Notes: a model not told the origin generated them from the letters alone. 64,000 bases of DNA from Bradyrhizobium sp. 164 (GCF_023073715.1 NZ_JADPKA010000018.1:209478-273477), one strand, 5' to 3'. Positions 18,955-27,945 are shown, counted from the stretch's first letter. Made by a program: numbers and translations.

Positions 18955-20006
18955 TGACGAAGTCAAAGAGTCCTTCCAAGACCGTCGATGTCGCGGACTC
19001 CTACGCGGTGCGGCTGATGCAGCATCTTGTGGTGCCGACTTTCGTGATCGACCCGAAGCGCCGCGTCGTGATCTGGAATCGTGCCTGCGAGCGGCTGACC
19101 GGCGTCGCCGCCTCGGAGGTGATCGGCACCAATAAGCACTGGCAGGCCTTCTACGAGACCAAGCGTCCCTGTCTCGCCGACCTGGTCGCTCTCGACCGTC
19201 CGGAGCAGCTGCCCGAGTTCTATTCGGAATATGCGGCGCGCGGTCATAACGGCCTCGGCTTTTCCGCGGAGAACTGGTGCGTGATGCCGAAGCTAGGCAG
19301 CCAGCTCTATCTCGCCATCGACGCCGGCCCGATCCACGATGAGGCCGGCCAACTGATCGCCGTGGTGGAAACGCTGCGCGACCTCACCGACCAGAAGCGC
19401 GCCGAGATGGCGCTGAAGGAGCTCGCCACCAAGGATGGGCTGACCGGCCTGTCGAACCGCCGCTCCTTCGACCAGATGCTGATGAGCGAATGGGCCCGCG
19501 CCCAGCGCACGCAGAAGCCGCTGGCAGTGCTGTTCGTCGACGTCGACCATTTCAAGCTGTTCAACGACCGCCACGGCCATCAGGCCGGCGATGAATGCCT
19601 GCGCGCGGTCGCCGCTGCCGTCAGCCGGCACGCCGTGCGGCCGCTCGATCTTGCCAGCCGCTATGGCGGCGAGGAGTTCGCGCTGATCCTGCCCGACACG
19701 ACTTGCGACGCCGCCTGCGTCGTCGCCGACGAGATCCGCTGCGCTGTCATGAGCTTGCGGATCGCCCATGGCGCCACTGGCGCCGGCGACCACGTCACCC
19801 TCAGCGTCGGCGTCGCGAGCCACATTCCCGGCGAAGCCGATGGCGGGCCGGACCGGCTGCTCGGCGCGGCCGATCAGGCGCTCTATGCGGCGAAGCGGCT
19901 CGGCCGCAACCGCGTCATCTGCGCCGAACGGCTGCTCGCCGAATTCGCCGACCTTGCCCGGGAGGACGAGCCGGTTCCGGCCCCGGTCCGGCGCAAATCG
20001 GCTTAA
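18954..20006 (+). CDS. PAS-GGDEF diguanylate cyclase
   Basis: Soluble protein of 350 residues with a PAS domain (about 20-140; FVIDPKRRVVIWNRACERLTG), and a diguanylate cyclase domain with the active-site variant RYGGEEF, which is catalytically competent in the family. No inhibitory-site RxxD was clearly identified. A tail of about 30 residues rich in Pro and Arg follows. The ATG shares one base with the upstream stop (TGATG), indicating coupling to the large EAL protein. A GTG at 18951 is an alternative start. Confidence 0.92.
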   Translation: MTKSKSPSKTVDVADSYAVRLMQHLVVPTFVIDPKRRVVIWNRACERLTGVAASEVIGTNKHWQAFYETKRPCLADLVALDRPEQLPEFYSEYAARGHNGLGFSAENWCVMPKLGSQLYLAIDAGPIHDEAGQLIAVVETLRDLTDQKRAEMALKELATKDGLTGLSNRRSFDQMLMSEWARAQRTQKPLAVLFVDVDHFKLFNDRHGHQAGDECLRAVAAAVSRHAVRPLDLASRYGGEEFALILPDTTCDAACVVADEIRCAVMSLRIAHGATGAGDHVTLSVGVASHIPGEADGGPDRLLGAADQALYAAKRLGRNRVICAERLLAEFADLAREDEPVPAPVRRKSA

Positions 20007-20066
20007 TCGCGAGCCGGTGAGAAGCGGTTGCCCGCCCCTCGCCAATCGGCTACATGAAGCCTCACT

Positions 20067-20143
20067 GCACCCGTAGCTCAGCTGGATAGAGCGTTGCCCT
20101 CCGAAGGCAAAGGTCACACGTTCGAATCGTGTCGGGTGCGCCA
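20067..20143 (+). tRNA. tRNA-Arg (anticodon CCG)
   Basis: 77 nt cloverleaf with the CCA end encoded. The acceptor stem GCACCCG pairs with CGGGTGC; the D arm is GCTC-AGCTGGATA-GAGC; the anticodon stem TTGCC/GGCAA holds loop CTCCGAA with anticodon CCG (reads CGG, Arg); the T arm is ACACG-TTCGAAT-CGTGT. It lies in the short gap after the GGDEF gene. No integrase or duplicated 3' end was seen nearby, so there is no sign that it serves as an attachment site here. Confidence 0.97.
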
Positions 20144-20170
20144 GCCTTGTCGCCGTTTTCATGCCGGCGC

Positions 20171-20380
20171 TTAGGTCAGCATCGAGACGATCGTCTGGAT
20201 CTGGTCGGAGGCGGACGAGACCAGCCCGTCATATGACGTCTGACCATGTGCCGCAGCCTTCAAGATGTATTCCGCTACGGCCGCTTTCAGGCCGAACACC
20301 GACTGATCGGCCGGTACGCTCGCCATCACGGCCTCCAGCGCCTGCCGCATCGTCTGAATGAGTTCGGAGCTGTATTGCAT
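20171..20380 (-). CDS. small conserved-looking protein of unknown function
   Basis: 69-residue acidic, largely helical protein (MQYSSELIQTMRQALEAVM start; no Cys, no membrane segment). A strong GGAGGA ribosome site lies 6 bases before the ATG, which together with GC-rich codon use supports a real gene. I do not recognise the family. It sits alone between the tRNA-Arg and dinB on the opposite strand. Confidence 0.65.
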   Translation of the reverse strand: MQYSSELIQTMRQALEAVMASVPADQSVFGLKAAVAEYILKAAAHGQTSYDGLVSSASDQIQTIVSMLT

Positions 20381-20600
20381 TGGCTGTCCTCCGCGGGCTT
20401 ATATTAGATTGCAGGCCCGCGCTCGCCACTCACAAGCGTGAGATTGCCGGTTGATGATCCGATACATTCCAGAGCGTCGCGCAGCGTCGGGCCATGCGGC
20501 TGAGTTCAGCCAGACGATGCCGGCCCCGGTGGCGACGAAGAGCGACAACTGAAACGTCCATCATCTCGCGCTTGACGTCTCTCAAATGTATTATCCTTCC

Positions 20601-21701
20601 ATGACCGGATCCGACACGATGACCGGCGAAGCCTCGCCCATCCGCAAGATCATCCATATCGACATGGATGCTTTCTATGCGTCCGTGGAGCAGCGCGATA
20701 ATCCGGACCTGCACGGAAAGCCGGTCGCAGTCGGAGGCTCTGCGGAACGCGGCGTCGTCGCGGCCGCCAGCTATGAAGCACGCAAGTTCGGTGTTCGCTC
20801 TGCCATGCCATCCGTGACTGCGAAGCGGCAGTGCCCCGATCTGATCTTCGTCAAGCCGCGCTTCGAGGTCTACAAGGCAATCAGCAGGCAAGTCCGCGAC
20901 ATCTTTGCCGAACACACGCCCATCATCGAGCCGTTGTCGCTCGACGAAGCGTATCTGGACGTCACCGAAAACCTGCAAGGCATTCCGCTCGCGCGCGACA
21001 TCGCCCTGCGCATCCGCGAGAAGATCAAGGCCGAGACGGGCCTCAACGCGTCGGCGGGCATCTCCTACAACAAGTTTTTGGCGAAGCTCGCCTCCGATCA
21101 TCGCAAGCCCAACGGCCAGTTCGTGATCTCGCCAGAGATGGGACCCGCGTTCGTCGAGACGCTGCCCGTCGGCAAGTTCCACGGGATAGGCCCGGCGACG
21201 CGCGCGAAGATGAACGCGCTCGGCATGTTCACCGGTCTCGACATCCGCAACCAGACGCTGGAGTTCATGAATGCGAATTTCGGCAAGTCGGGCGCGTACT
21301 ATTATTGGATCTCACGCGGGGTGGACGAACGTCCAGTCCGGGCCGACCGGATCCGCAAGTCCATCGGCGCTGAGAACACGTTCTCAAGCGATCTCACCGA
21401 ATTCGATGCGCTGGTCGCCGAGCTCAGACCTCTCGTTAACAAGGTCTGGCACCATTGCGAGGCCACCGGCAACCGCGGCCGCACCGTCACTCTGAAGATC
21501 AAGTTTGCCGACTTCGAGATCATCACGCGCAGCAGGTCCGTCCCGGGGGCGGTTGCGGGACGAGACGAACTGGAGCGGCTGGCCTGCGGCCTGCTCAAAA
21601 TCGAGATGCCGCTGCCCAAGCGCGTCAGGCTGCTGGGGGTCTCGCTGTCTTCGCTCCAGGCCGGGGACGATGCGCAGCCGCAGCTGACATTGGGCATTTG
21701 A
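20601..21701 (+). CDS. dinB: DNA polymerase IV (Y-family)
   Basis: Error-prone translesion polymerase of about 366 residues. The palm motifs HIDMDAFYASVEQ and SLDEAYLDVT hold the catalytic acids; SAGISYNKFLAKLAS and GKFHGIGPATRAKM are typical thumb helix-hairpin-helix parts; RKSIGAENTF begins the little-finger domain. The extreme C-terminus QLTLGI is a beta-clamp binding motif, the partner being the DnaN encoded at 46693. Starts at 20601 or 20619 are both possible; no clear ribosome site decides. No LexA box (GTTC-N7-GTTC) was found upstream. Confidence 0.95.
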   Translation: MTGSDTMTGEASPIRKIIHIDMDAFYASVEQRDNPDLHGKPVAVGGSAERGVVAAASYEARKFGVRSAMPSVTAKRQCPDLIFVKPRFEVYKAISRQVRDIFAEHTPIIEPLSLDEAYLDVTENLQGIPLARDIALRIREKIKAETGLNASAGISYNKFLAKLASDHRKPNGQFVISPEMGPAFVETLPVGKFHGIGPATRAKMNALGMFTGLDIRNQTLEFMNANFGKSGAYYYWISRGVDERPVRADRIRKSIGAENTFSSDLTEFDALVAELRPLVNKVWHHCEATGNRGRTVTLKIKFADFEIITRSRSVPGAVAGRDELERLACGLLKIEMPLPKRVRLLGVSLSSLQAGDDAQPQLTLGI

Positions 21702-21806
21702 ACGAGACCGGCGGGGATCCCGGCAAACGCGACATCTTTGTCCGCGACGCGCCTCCAAACCTGTCGTAGAGACAGCAAAACACGACTTTTCGCGATTGAT
21801 GTTGGA

Positions 21807-23243
21807 ATGCTTGCCCTATTGATACGCCTTGGACTGCGCTTCGAAGACCGCATCGAGGAGCGGCGGTTTGTCGACCAATACGTCCGGGGCAATCTCGGGT
21901 GGACGCAGATCGCGATGCTGCTCGGTGCCGCCACCTATGCCGGCTACACCATCTGGGATTGGGTGCTCTACCCCGAAGTCGTTCCGACCACGCTGGCCAT
22001 CCGCGGCGGCACGGCTCTGTTCGTGCTGCTACCACTGACCGCGCTGCTGTCACGGCGATGGATGAAGCCGTGGGCCGAGACGATCTTCCTGGTCTATTGT
22101 GTCATTCCCGGCTGTATCCTGCCGAGCATTTATCTCGTCCTGCCGTCGGGCTTCACGTTTGCCGCTCCGGGCATGATGATGATCATCCTGTTCGTCTCGA
22201 CCATGCTGCCGTTGCGGATCGGTTCGCTGGCTATTTTCTGTTTGCTCTCCTGGGTGGCGCTGCTGGTGGCCGAGACGTTCGCGCTGGCGATGCCGACGGG
22301 CCTGCGATTCATCAATCATTCTCTCGTCGGAAACGCTTACGCATTGTCGCTCTATGCCGTAGCGGCGCGCGAGTACCGGGCGCGAAAGCAATTCCGAACG
22401 TCCGAGGCGCTGCAACGGGAAAAAGAACGCTCGGAGAAATCGCTGCGCGATCTACGTGCGGCCCAGGAGCACCTTGTGCAGGCAGAAAAGCTCGCCTCGC
22501 TCGGACAATTGGTGGCAGGCGTCGCTCACGAAGTCAGCACCCCGCTCGGCCTGGCCTTGACGACCTCGACGGCCATGCAGACTGATCTCCAAGCAATGGC
22601 TGAGGCATTAGGTGGAGTGTCGGTCCGGCGATCCGATTTGACCAAGGGAATTGACAGGCTCAAGCAGGGGCTCGGTCTGACCTTCGATAACCTGCACCGC
22701 GCATCCGAAATGGTGCATAGTTTCAGGCAGGTCGCGGTGCATCAAGCCGATGAGGACCGGCGCACCTTCGAGCTCAAGGATTGGCTGTCAGAGTTGATGT
22801 CCAAACTCGGGCCGCTATTGTCGCACCACGCCCTGACGGTCGACGTGCAATGCCCGGCCGGAATCACGCTCAACAGCTATCCCGGAGCGCTCGCTCAGGT
22901 GATCAGCAATCTCGCTCTCAACAGTGCCGCGCACGCGTACCCTGACAAGAGAGGCGGCAGGTTTGTCATCACCGTTAGCCAACCGGACCCGACGTCAGTC
23001 CGCCTGGTCTGCGCCGATGAAGGCATCGGAATTCCCGAGCCATTGCAGGCTCACATCTTCGATCCGTTCGTTACGACCAGCCGGCAGCGTGGCAACGCCG
23101 GCCTGGGGCTCCACATCGCGTTCAATTTGGTTGTCTCATCGCTCAACGGGCGCTTGCGCCTCGAGAGCAAGGCGGGTCCGGGAACTCAGATCGCCATCGA
23201 GATTCCAGTTTCCTGCGACCACCTTGGAGCCGCCTGGGCATAG
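21807..23243 (+). CDS. membrane sensor histidine kinase
   Basis: About 478 residues. Six hydrophobic helices span roughly 35-190, then a coiled coil (QREKERSEKSLRDLRAAQEH) leads into the H-box LVAGVAHEVSTPLGLAL, with Ser-Thr where Ile-Arg/Asn is commoner, and a HATPase domain with NLALNSAAHAYP, DEGIGIP and GNAGLGLHIAFN. It resembles MHYT/7TM-linked kinases that respond to membrane-derived signals. The start is uncertain (in-frame ATG also at 21738). No cognate response regulator is adjacent; dinB upstream ends about 100 bp before. Confidence 0.85.
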   Translation: MLALLIRLGLRFEDRIEERRFVDQYVRGNLGWTQIAMLLGAATYAGYTIWDWVLYPEVVPTTLAIRGGTALFVLLPLTALLSRRWMKPWAETIFLVYCVIPGCILPSIYLVLPSGFTFAAPGMMMIILFVSTMLPLRIGSLAIFCLLSWVALLVAETFALAMPTGLRFINHSLVGNAYALSLYAVAAREYRARKQFRTSEALQREKERSEKSLRDLRAAQEHLVQAEKLASLGQLVAGVAHEVSTPLGLALTTSTAMQTDLQAMAEALGGVSVRRSDLTKGIDRLKQGLGLTFDNLHRASEMVHSFRQVAVHQADEDRRTFELKDWLSELMSKLGPLLSHHALTVDVQCPAGITLNSYPGALAQVISNLALNSAAHAYPDKRGGRFVITVSQPDPTSVRLVCADEGIGIPEPLQAHIFDPFVTTSRQRGNAGLGLHIAFNLVVSSLNGRLRLESKAGPGTQIAIEIPVSCDHLGAAWA

Positions 23244-23319
23244 AGCGCTCGCGCGCGACTGATGGTGACGGAATTTTTTCAAATCCCGCCACCCATGAAA
23301 GTCGATCCGCTCGGGCCGA

Positions 23320-23613
23320 TCAATGCCTCACGTGCTCGAACACCACGATCACGCCGGTCGGCTCGGGCTCGTGCGCCATGAGGCGGGTCAGGTCGGAATC
23401 GCCCCAATCGGCGAGGCTGACGACCTCGCCACTCTGGCGGTCGGCGCCGAGCGACGGTGTGGGTTCGAGGACCTTGAGGCCCATCTCGTCGACGAAGAAG
23501 GTGTGCTCGCCGAACATGCTGTTGAGCTGCGGCATGGCCGGATGCTCGTCGGGCAGCACCTGAGCGCCGAGTTGGTTGACGGTCTGCTTCACCTGTTCGG
23601 ATGTGAGCTTCAT
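23320..23613 (-). CDS. hypothetical protein, 97 residues
   Basis: Small acidic soluble protein with no recognised domain. It contains a predicted helix (LTSEQVKQTVNQLGAQVLPD), a short FGEHTFFVDEMGL strand pair, and an acidic end (VVFEHVRH). The frame extends upstream to 23946, but the ATG at 23613 has a GGAGCAGCTC ribosome site and upstream codons are Arg/Cys rich and unlike coding sequence. Function unknown. Confidence 0.6.
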   Translation of the reverse strand: MKLTSEQVKQTVNQLGAQVLPDEHPAMPQLNSMFGEHTFFVDEMGLKVLEPTPSLGADRQSGEVVSLADWGDSDLTRLMAHEPEPTGVIVVFEHVRH

Positions 23614-23830
23614 GAGCTGCTCCGTTCTGTCACGTCGGGTTTCGTTGAGCTGAGCCAGAGCGGACGTTCCCTGCCTCGATGCGCCTGGCTCAAACGTCCG
23701 AACAAGTGCTGCGCACAATTGTTCCTGAGAAATGTATTTCGTGATCGCGCGCCGCATCTGCCGCGCTCGCGGCACGAGATCGCCACAGGAACCACACGAT
23801 CCAGCGACCCGACGGCCTTCCACTAACCCG

Positions 23831-24517
23831 CTACTCGCTCCGGTCTCCGCCGGCCGACAGCGCGCAGATGCGTGATAGATAGGTGTAGGGTAGGCCGGTC
23901 TCCTCGGCCCAGGCGTTGAATTGCGCCTGCACCTTGGCGAGATCACCCTTCGATCTCACCTCTTCGGCAATGTCGAGACCTGCACCGCGCAGGCAGGCGA
24001 CAACGTCCTTGGAGGTCACAAAACCGTCCCAGCCAACGAAGCGCAGCAGCATCTGGCCGGTGTTGCCCCCTAACCGGCTGCCGCGCTTGGTGAGGAGATC
24101 GAGCAGGCCGATCTCGTCGGACGATGGCCATTTCGCCAGAAACTTGCCGAAGCTGCCGTGCTCCTTCGCGATCTCCTGCACGAAAGCGGCATTGTCGCGC
24201 ACCGACATGATCTTGGCGCCATTGCGTACGATGCGTGTATCGCGCAGCAGGCCTTCCCAATAATCCTCGGGCTGGAAGCTGAGCTTGGCCGGCTGGAAAT
24301 GCAGGAAGGCGGCTTCGAAACCGGTCCATTTCGACTCGATCACGCTCCATGCAAAGCCGGCGCAGAACACCCGTCTCGTCATCTCGGCGAGGATGCGGTC
24401 GTCGCCGAGCTTCGCCAGCCGCTTGAGGTCTGGTCTTGCCGGCATCAACTTCTCCAGCGCCTTGGGCCCACCCTTGCGTTTCTCGGCGCGGGCACGAATG
24501 GTCTTGAAGGAGGTCAT
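23831..24517 (-). CDS. DNA-3-methyladenine glycosylase I-like protein
   Basis: 228-residue protein resembling the Tag/COG2818 base-excision family: FCAGFAWSVIESKWTGFEAAF near 51-71 matches the helix that precedes the base pocket, and RDTRIVRNGAKI and SFGKFLAKWP match later segments. The short lead WA-type motif and the Cys/His zinc ligands of classical Tag are not visible, so this is a diverged member and base specificity is uncertain. With polymerase IV 2 kb away it may belong to alkylation-damage defence, though no shared regulation is seen. Confidence 0.7.
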   Translation of the reverse strand: MTSFKTIRARAEKRKGGPKALEKLMPARPDLKRLAKLGDDRILAEMTRRVFCAGFAWSVIESKWTGFEAAFLHFQPAKLSFQPEDYWEGLLRDTRIVRNGAKIMSVRDNAAFVQEIAKEHGSFGKFLAKWPSSDEIGLLDLLTKRGSRLGGNTGQMLLRFVGWDGFVTSKDVVACLRGAGLDIAEEVRSKGDLAKVQAQFNAWAEETGLPYTYLSRICALSAGGDRSE

Positions 24518-24626
24518 GCGGACAAGAGCGGTTGAGGGTGCGTCACGAGATCAGAATTCGATGATCTGGTCCAGTCCTGCGCGACCCGGTCGCCATGCGT
24601 GCCGCAGCGTGCTCTCGCACCGATGA

Positions 24627-25415
24627 TCATGGCACCGCCGGCGATCGTCTCAGGCCAAGATCGATCACGCGCGTCCCATCATGCTCGCGAGAGCGCGGGC
24701 ACTCCTCGGGCATGATCGCCTGGAGGCCGCCGAAACGGCGTTCGCGGCCGTGGAAAGCAGCGAGCGCTTCGGCGAGATCGCCCGCGTCGAATTCGGGCCA
24801 CATCCGCTCTGTGAAGTGCAGCTCGGCATAGGCGCCTTCCCAGAGCAGGAAGTCCGACAGCCGCTTCTCGCCCGAGGTGCGGATGATGAGATCGACGTCG
24901 CGCAGGCTGGCCTCGCCGGTGACCAGTTGCGAGAACGCCTCGCGGGTGAGGCTGGTCAGCGCCGCTGCCTTGGCCGCGGCATTGAGGATGGCATCGCGCG
25001 CGGAATAGTCGACGGCGATGCGCAAATGCAGCGTGCTGCCATGGGCGGTCGCCTCTTCGGCACGCGCGATCGCGCTGGCGATGCCGTCGGGCAGACGGTC
25101 GCGACGGCCGATCACGGTTAGGCGCACGCCGTTCTTGACCAGGCTCTGCACTTCATTGGAAAGATAGAAGCGCAGCAACGTCATCAGCGCGGCGACCTCG
25201 GCCTTGGGCCTTCGCCAATTGTCGGTGGAGAAGGCGTAGAGCGTCAGCGTGCCGATGCCCTGCTTTGGCGCGGCCTCGACGATGCGGCGGATGGTCTCGA
25301 CGCCGGCCTCGTGGCCGCGCAGGCGCGACAGGCCGCGCCGCGTCGCCCATCGACCGTTGCCGTCCATGATGATGCCAACGTGAAGCTTGTCGTCGAACAC
25401 AGGCTTACTTTGCAT
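24627..25415 (-). CDS. uppS: di-trans,poly-cis prenyl diphosphate synthase (undecaprenyl diphosphate synthase type)
   Basis: Cis-prenyltransferase of 262 residues that extends farnesyl diphosphate to the C55 carrier lipid of cell-wall and surface polysaccharide synthesis. IIMDGNGRWA (catalytic Asp near 17), RGHEAGVE, STDNWRRP and IRTSGEKRLSDFLLWEGAY (diphosphate binding) are intact. The start at 25415 follows GGAG by eight bases; a candidate operator palindrome covers the start codon. It is the last gene of an operon with a winged-helix regulator and a membrane protein. This is not the usual frr-uppS-cdsA context, so it may be a second copy (inference). Confidence 0.9.
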   Translation of the reverse strand: MQSKPVFDDKLHVGIIMDGNGRWATRRGLSRLRGHEAGVETIRRIVEAAPKQGIGTLTLYAFSTDNWRRPKAEVAALMTLLRFYLSNEVQSLVKNGVRLTVIGRRDRLPDGIASAIARAEEATAHGSTLHLRIAVDYSARDAILNAAAKAAALTSLTREAFSQLVTGEASLRDVDLIIRTSGEKRLSDFLLWEGAYAELHFTERMWPEFDAGDLAEALAAFHGRERRFGGLQAIMPEECPRSREHDGTRVIDLGLRRSPAVP

Positions 25416-25422
25416 TACAAAG
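25408..25422. promoter_or_regulatory. candidate operator CTTTGCATTACAAAG over the uppS start
   Basis: A 15 bp inverted repeat (CTTTG-N5-CAAAG) spans the uppS start codon. A near-identical site lies at 26474-26488 before the first gene of the operon. The winged-helix regulator encoded between them is the likely binder. Confidence 0.45.
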
Positions 25423-25442
25423 TCTCCGGTCAAAAAAGGGGA

Positions 25443-25817
25443 TCAAGCCGAAGCGAAGCCGAGACGGCCGAGCGGCGGGGCCTCGCGGCCGGCGGCCTTG
25501 GCGGCGTCGCGCACGAGGCGTTCGAGCACGGCGAGATAATCGAGGAAACGGCGGCGGCCGGACTTGGTAAGACGACAGGTCGTGTGCGGGCGATTGCCCT
25601 CATAACCCTTGGTCACCTCGACGAGGCCGGCCTCCTGGAGCACGGCGATGTGCCGGCTGAGATTGCCGTCGGTGAGGCCGCAGAGCTGCTTGAGGTCGGC
25701 GAATGCCAGCCCCTTGGGGTGCGCCATCAACGAGGTCAGCAGGCCGAGCCTCGCCTTCTCGTGGATGACGCGATCAAGCCCCTCATAGGAGAAGGGCGCG
25801 CTGTCAGACTTCGACAT
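25443..25817 (-). CDS. winged-helix transcriptional regulator
   Basis: 124-residue DNA-binding protein of the ArsR/MarR-like winged-helix class. The helix-turn-helix is in FADLKQLCGLTDGNLSRHIAVLQEAGLVEV (about 40-69) and the wing follows (RPHTTCRLTKSGRRRF). No metal-binding cysteine pair is present. Two adjacent ATGs occur (25820 and 25817); the second is better spaced from GGAG. The gene overlaps the end of the upstream membrane-protein gene and is followed 27 bp later by uppS. Regulators of this type commonly control the membrane protein beside them. Confidence 0.85.
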   Translation of the reverse strand: MSKSDSAPFSYEGLDRVIHEKARLGLLTSLMAHPKGLAFADLKQLCGLTDGNLSRHIAVLQEAGLVEVTKGYEGNRPHTTCRLTKSGRRRFLDYLAVLERLVRDAAKAAGREAPPLGRLGFASA

Positions 25818-26421
25818 CATGGTCTCCGGATGCGAAATACAGAATGGCAGCCATCACCGACTGTCCGATCACGAAGGGCAGACCCATGGTCCATGGCGAC
25901 AGCATCTTGGTCTGGCTCGCCAGCGTCACCACCGCAAAGCCGGACACGAAATACCAGGCGCCAACGAGCGCGACGGTGCGCGGCAGCGTGCGGACGGAGG
26001 CGAAGATGCCGAGCGACACCAGGATCTGCCACAAGCCGGGCAACAGCCACAGCGTTTCGGCCGCGAACTTCCACATCACCACCGCAAGCAGCACGCCGGC
26101 AGCGCCTGCCGGCAGGAACTGCTCGACCGCCTGGTAGATCATGGCATCGGCAAGACCGGAATGATGGCGGCGCGAGCGTGCGCGCATCTCGATCCCGATC
26201 AGGAGGCCGGAGAGCGCGGCGGCAATGAACCAGCCGGTGAAGAAGGCGAGCGGCTGGCTGGTGGGATCGCCGATCAGCCAGAATTGCAGGATCGCAGTGA
26301 TGAGCGCGACGGCACCTGTCGCCGCCATAGTCGCCGGGCCGTAGCCGCGGAACGCGGTGCCCGCCGCGATCTGGCTGCGGATCGCCACGATATCGGCCAG
26401 TGCCTTGTCGAGATCGCGCAT
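25804..26421 (-). CDS. integral membrane protein, unknown function
   Basis: About 205 residues with a short helical N-terminus (MRDLDKALADIVAIRSQIA) and roughly six membrane helices. Conserved-looking loops include GIEMRARSRRHHSGLADAMI. It starts the operon membrane protein-regulator-uppS and overlaps the regulator gene. I know the pairing of such a membrane protein with a small winged-helix regulator in other proteobacteria, but not its function. The start at 26421 was chosen for its position; no strong ribosome site is visible and a TTG slightly upstream is possible. Confidence 0.75.
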   Translation of the reverse strand: MRDLDKALADIVAIRSQIAAGTAFRGYGPATMAATGAVALITAILQFWLIGDPTSQPLAFFTGWFIAAALSGLLIGIEMRARSRRHHSGLADAMIYQAVEQFLPAGAAGVLLAVVMWKFAAETLWLLPGLWQILVSLGIFASVRTLPRTVALVGAWYFVSGFAVVTLASQTKMLSPWTMGLPFVIGQSVMAAILYFASGDHDVEV

Positions 26422-26473
26422 TGGCAATGCCAAAATCTCGTTCCGCTCATGCTTCCCGGGATCATTCCCGCCG

Positions 26474-26488
26474 CTTTGTATTGCAAAG
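26474..26488. promoter_or_regulatory. candidate operator CTTTGTATTGCAAAG
   Basis: A 15 bp inverted repeat 53 bp before the membrane-protein start and matching, in reverse complement with one central difference, the site over uppS. A further half site TGCAAAGTA occurs at 26499, 17 bp on from the same half site at 26482, so two operators could lie on nearly one face of the helix. Confidence 0.5.
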
Positions 26489-26619
26489 TATATGGCACTG
26501 CAAAGTAAAGGCAAGCCCGAATGTCGCGGCAAGGAGATCTTGTCCGCGCGGGCAACTGCCGGTTGCGTTGCCGATCCCGCCACGGCTAAGATGCAGCCAA
26601 AGCATTCCCGGGGGCTGGT

Positions 26620-27867
26620 ATGTGGCTTAAATCGTTTGTCGTTGCGTCTTTGTTGCAAGTGGGTGTCATCAACGCCGCGCGTGCGGCGGGACCGTTCGGC
26701 TCCGTCAATGTCGGCAACTGGATCGGCGGCGCCTTCAGCAATGACCAAACGGGCGGCTTCTCCCATTGCGCTGCGACGACGCCCTATGCGAACGGCGTCA
26801 TCCTCGTCGTCAGCCAAAACGCCGCCGGCACCTGGTCGCTCGCCTTTGCGAGTCCCGGTTACCGCTTCAACAAGGGCGAGAACGCCGCGATCGACGTGAC
26901 CTTTGACGGGCAGGAGCAAGCTAGGCTGTACGCTACGGCGTATCAGTCCAACATGCTCACGGCCATTATGCCGCTCAATGTCGTGCGTACGTTTCAAAAG
27001 GCGAGCCTTATGGTGGCAACAGCCGGCCGCGCCGTACTGAATTTCGATTTGACATCGACCGGGCCGGTCATCGCGGCATTGGCCAATTGCGTGAGCAAGG
27101 TGAAGGCCGACGGGCTCGACAAGGCCGGCGACTTCACCAAGGGTGCGGCCAAGCCGGCGGCCACGGCGGAGAAGCAGGCGTCTCCGCCGGCTGGAAGCAA
27201 AGTTGCCAGGGCCAGGAGCGGCACCGGCTTTGTGGTCAGCGCCAGCGGGCATGTTGTCACCAACAATCACGTGATCAATGGCTGCGTCGGCGACATCAGG
27301 GGCAATCTCACCGGCGAGGCCGCAATGGTGCTGCGCGTCGTTTCGACCGACGCCAACAATGATCTTGCTCTCCTTCAGGCGCCGTCGCCGACGGCATTCA
27401 AGGACTTTGCCCGGATCCGCGACCGCTCGTTTCACTCCGGCGATTCCGTCGTCGCGATCGGCTTTCCCTACCACGGACTGCTCAGCTCGGACTTCACCGT
27501 GACGACCGGTATCGTGAGCTCGCTCAGCGGCATGCGCAATGACACGCGTTTTCTGCAAATCAGTGCACCCGTGCAACCCGGCAATAGTGGCGGCCCGCTG
27601 TTCGACACCACCGGCCAGATTGTGGGCGTGGTCACCGGCAAGATCCCCGGATTGCGCATCGCCGCTGCGACCGGCGATATTCCCGAGAACATCAACTTCG
27701 CCATCAAAACCGGCGCGCTACGCGATTTCCTCGACAATTCCGTGGTGCCCTACCAGACCGCCGAGCCGAAGGGCGAGCTCAAGACCACCGACATCGCCGG
27801 CAATGCCCGCGCCTACACGATGCTGATCTCGTGCAATGCGACCGAGCAGGCCGACGCGAAGCGGTAG
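26620..27867 (+). CDS. secreted trypsin-like (S1C) serine protease
   Basis: 415-residue protein with an N-terminal signal peptide (cleavage near residue 23, after AARAA). A novel-looking N-terminal domain (about 25-160) precedes a Pro/Ala/Lys linker (170-200) and a DegP-type protease domain from about 200 with catalytic His217 (TNNHVI), Asp248 (NNDLALL) and Ser323 (GNSGGPLF). There is no PDZ domain, so unlike DegP/DegS it would not sense unfolded porin C-termini by that route. It is likely periplasmic. The neighbours give no hint of substrate. Confidence 0.88.
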   Translation: MWLKSFVVASLLQVGVINAARAAGPFGSVNVGNWIGGAFSNDQTGGFSHCAATTPYANGVILVVSQNAAGTWSLAFASPGYRFNKGENAAIDVTFDGQEQARLYATAYQSNMLTAIMPLNVVRTFQKASLMVATAGRAVLNFDLTSTGPVIAALANCVSKVKADGLDKAGDFTKGAAKPAATAEKQASPPAGSKVARARSGTGFVVSASGHVVTNNHVINGCVGDIRGNLTGEAAMVLRVVSTDANNDLALLQAPSPTAFKDFARIRDRSFHSGDSVVAIGFPYHGLLSSDFTVTTGIVSSLSGMRNDTRFLQISAPVQPGNSGGPLFDTTGQIVGVVTGKIPGLRIAAATGDIPENINFAIKTGALRDFLDNSVVPYQTAEPKGELKTTDIAGNARAYTMLISCNATEQADAKR

Positions 27868-27945
27868 AACGGCGGCTGGGGGCGTCCCACACGCCGCCAT
27901 CGTCCCGACGAAAGCCAGGACGACATGGCTGAACGAGGCGGCCTC

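Noticed and set aside
20586..20600. upstream ATG at 20586 as the dinB start
   Set aside because: The added residues MYYPS are not typical of the family, and the later ATGs at 20601 or 20619 sit closer to the conserved first strand.
20067..24000. genomic island next to the tRNA-Arg
   Set aside because: No integrase, no repeat of the tRNA 3' end, and the neighbours (dinB, kinase, glycosylase) have the same codon use as the rest.
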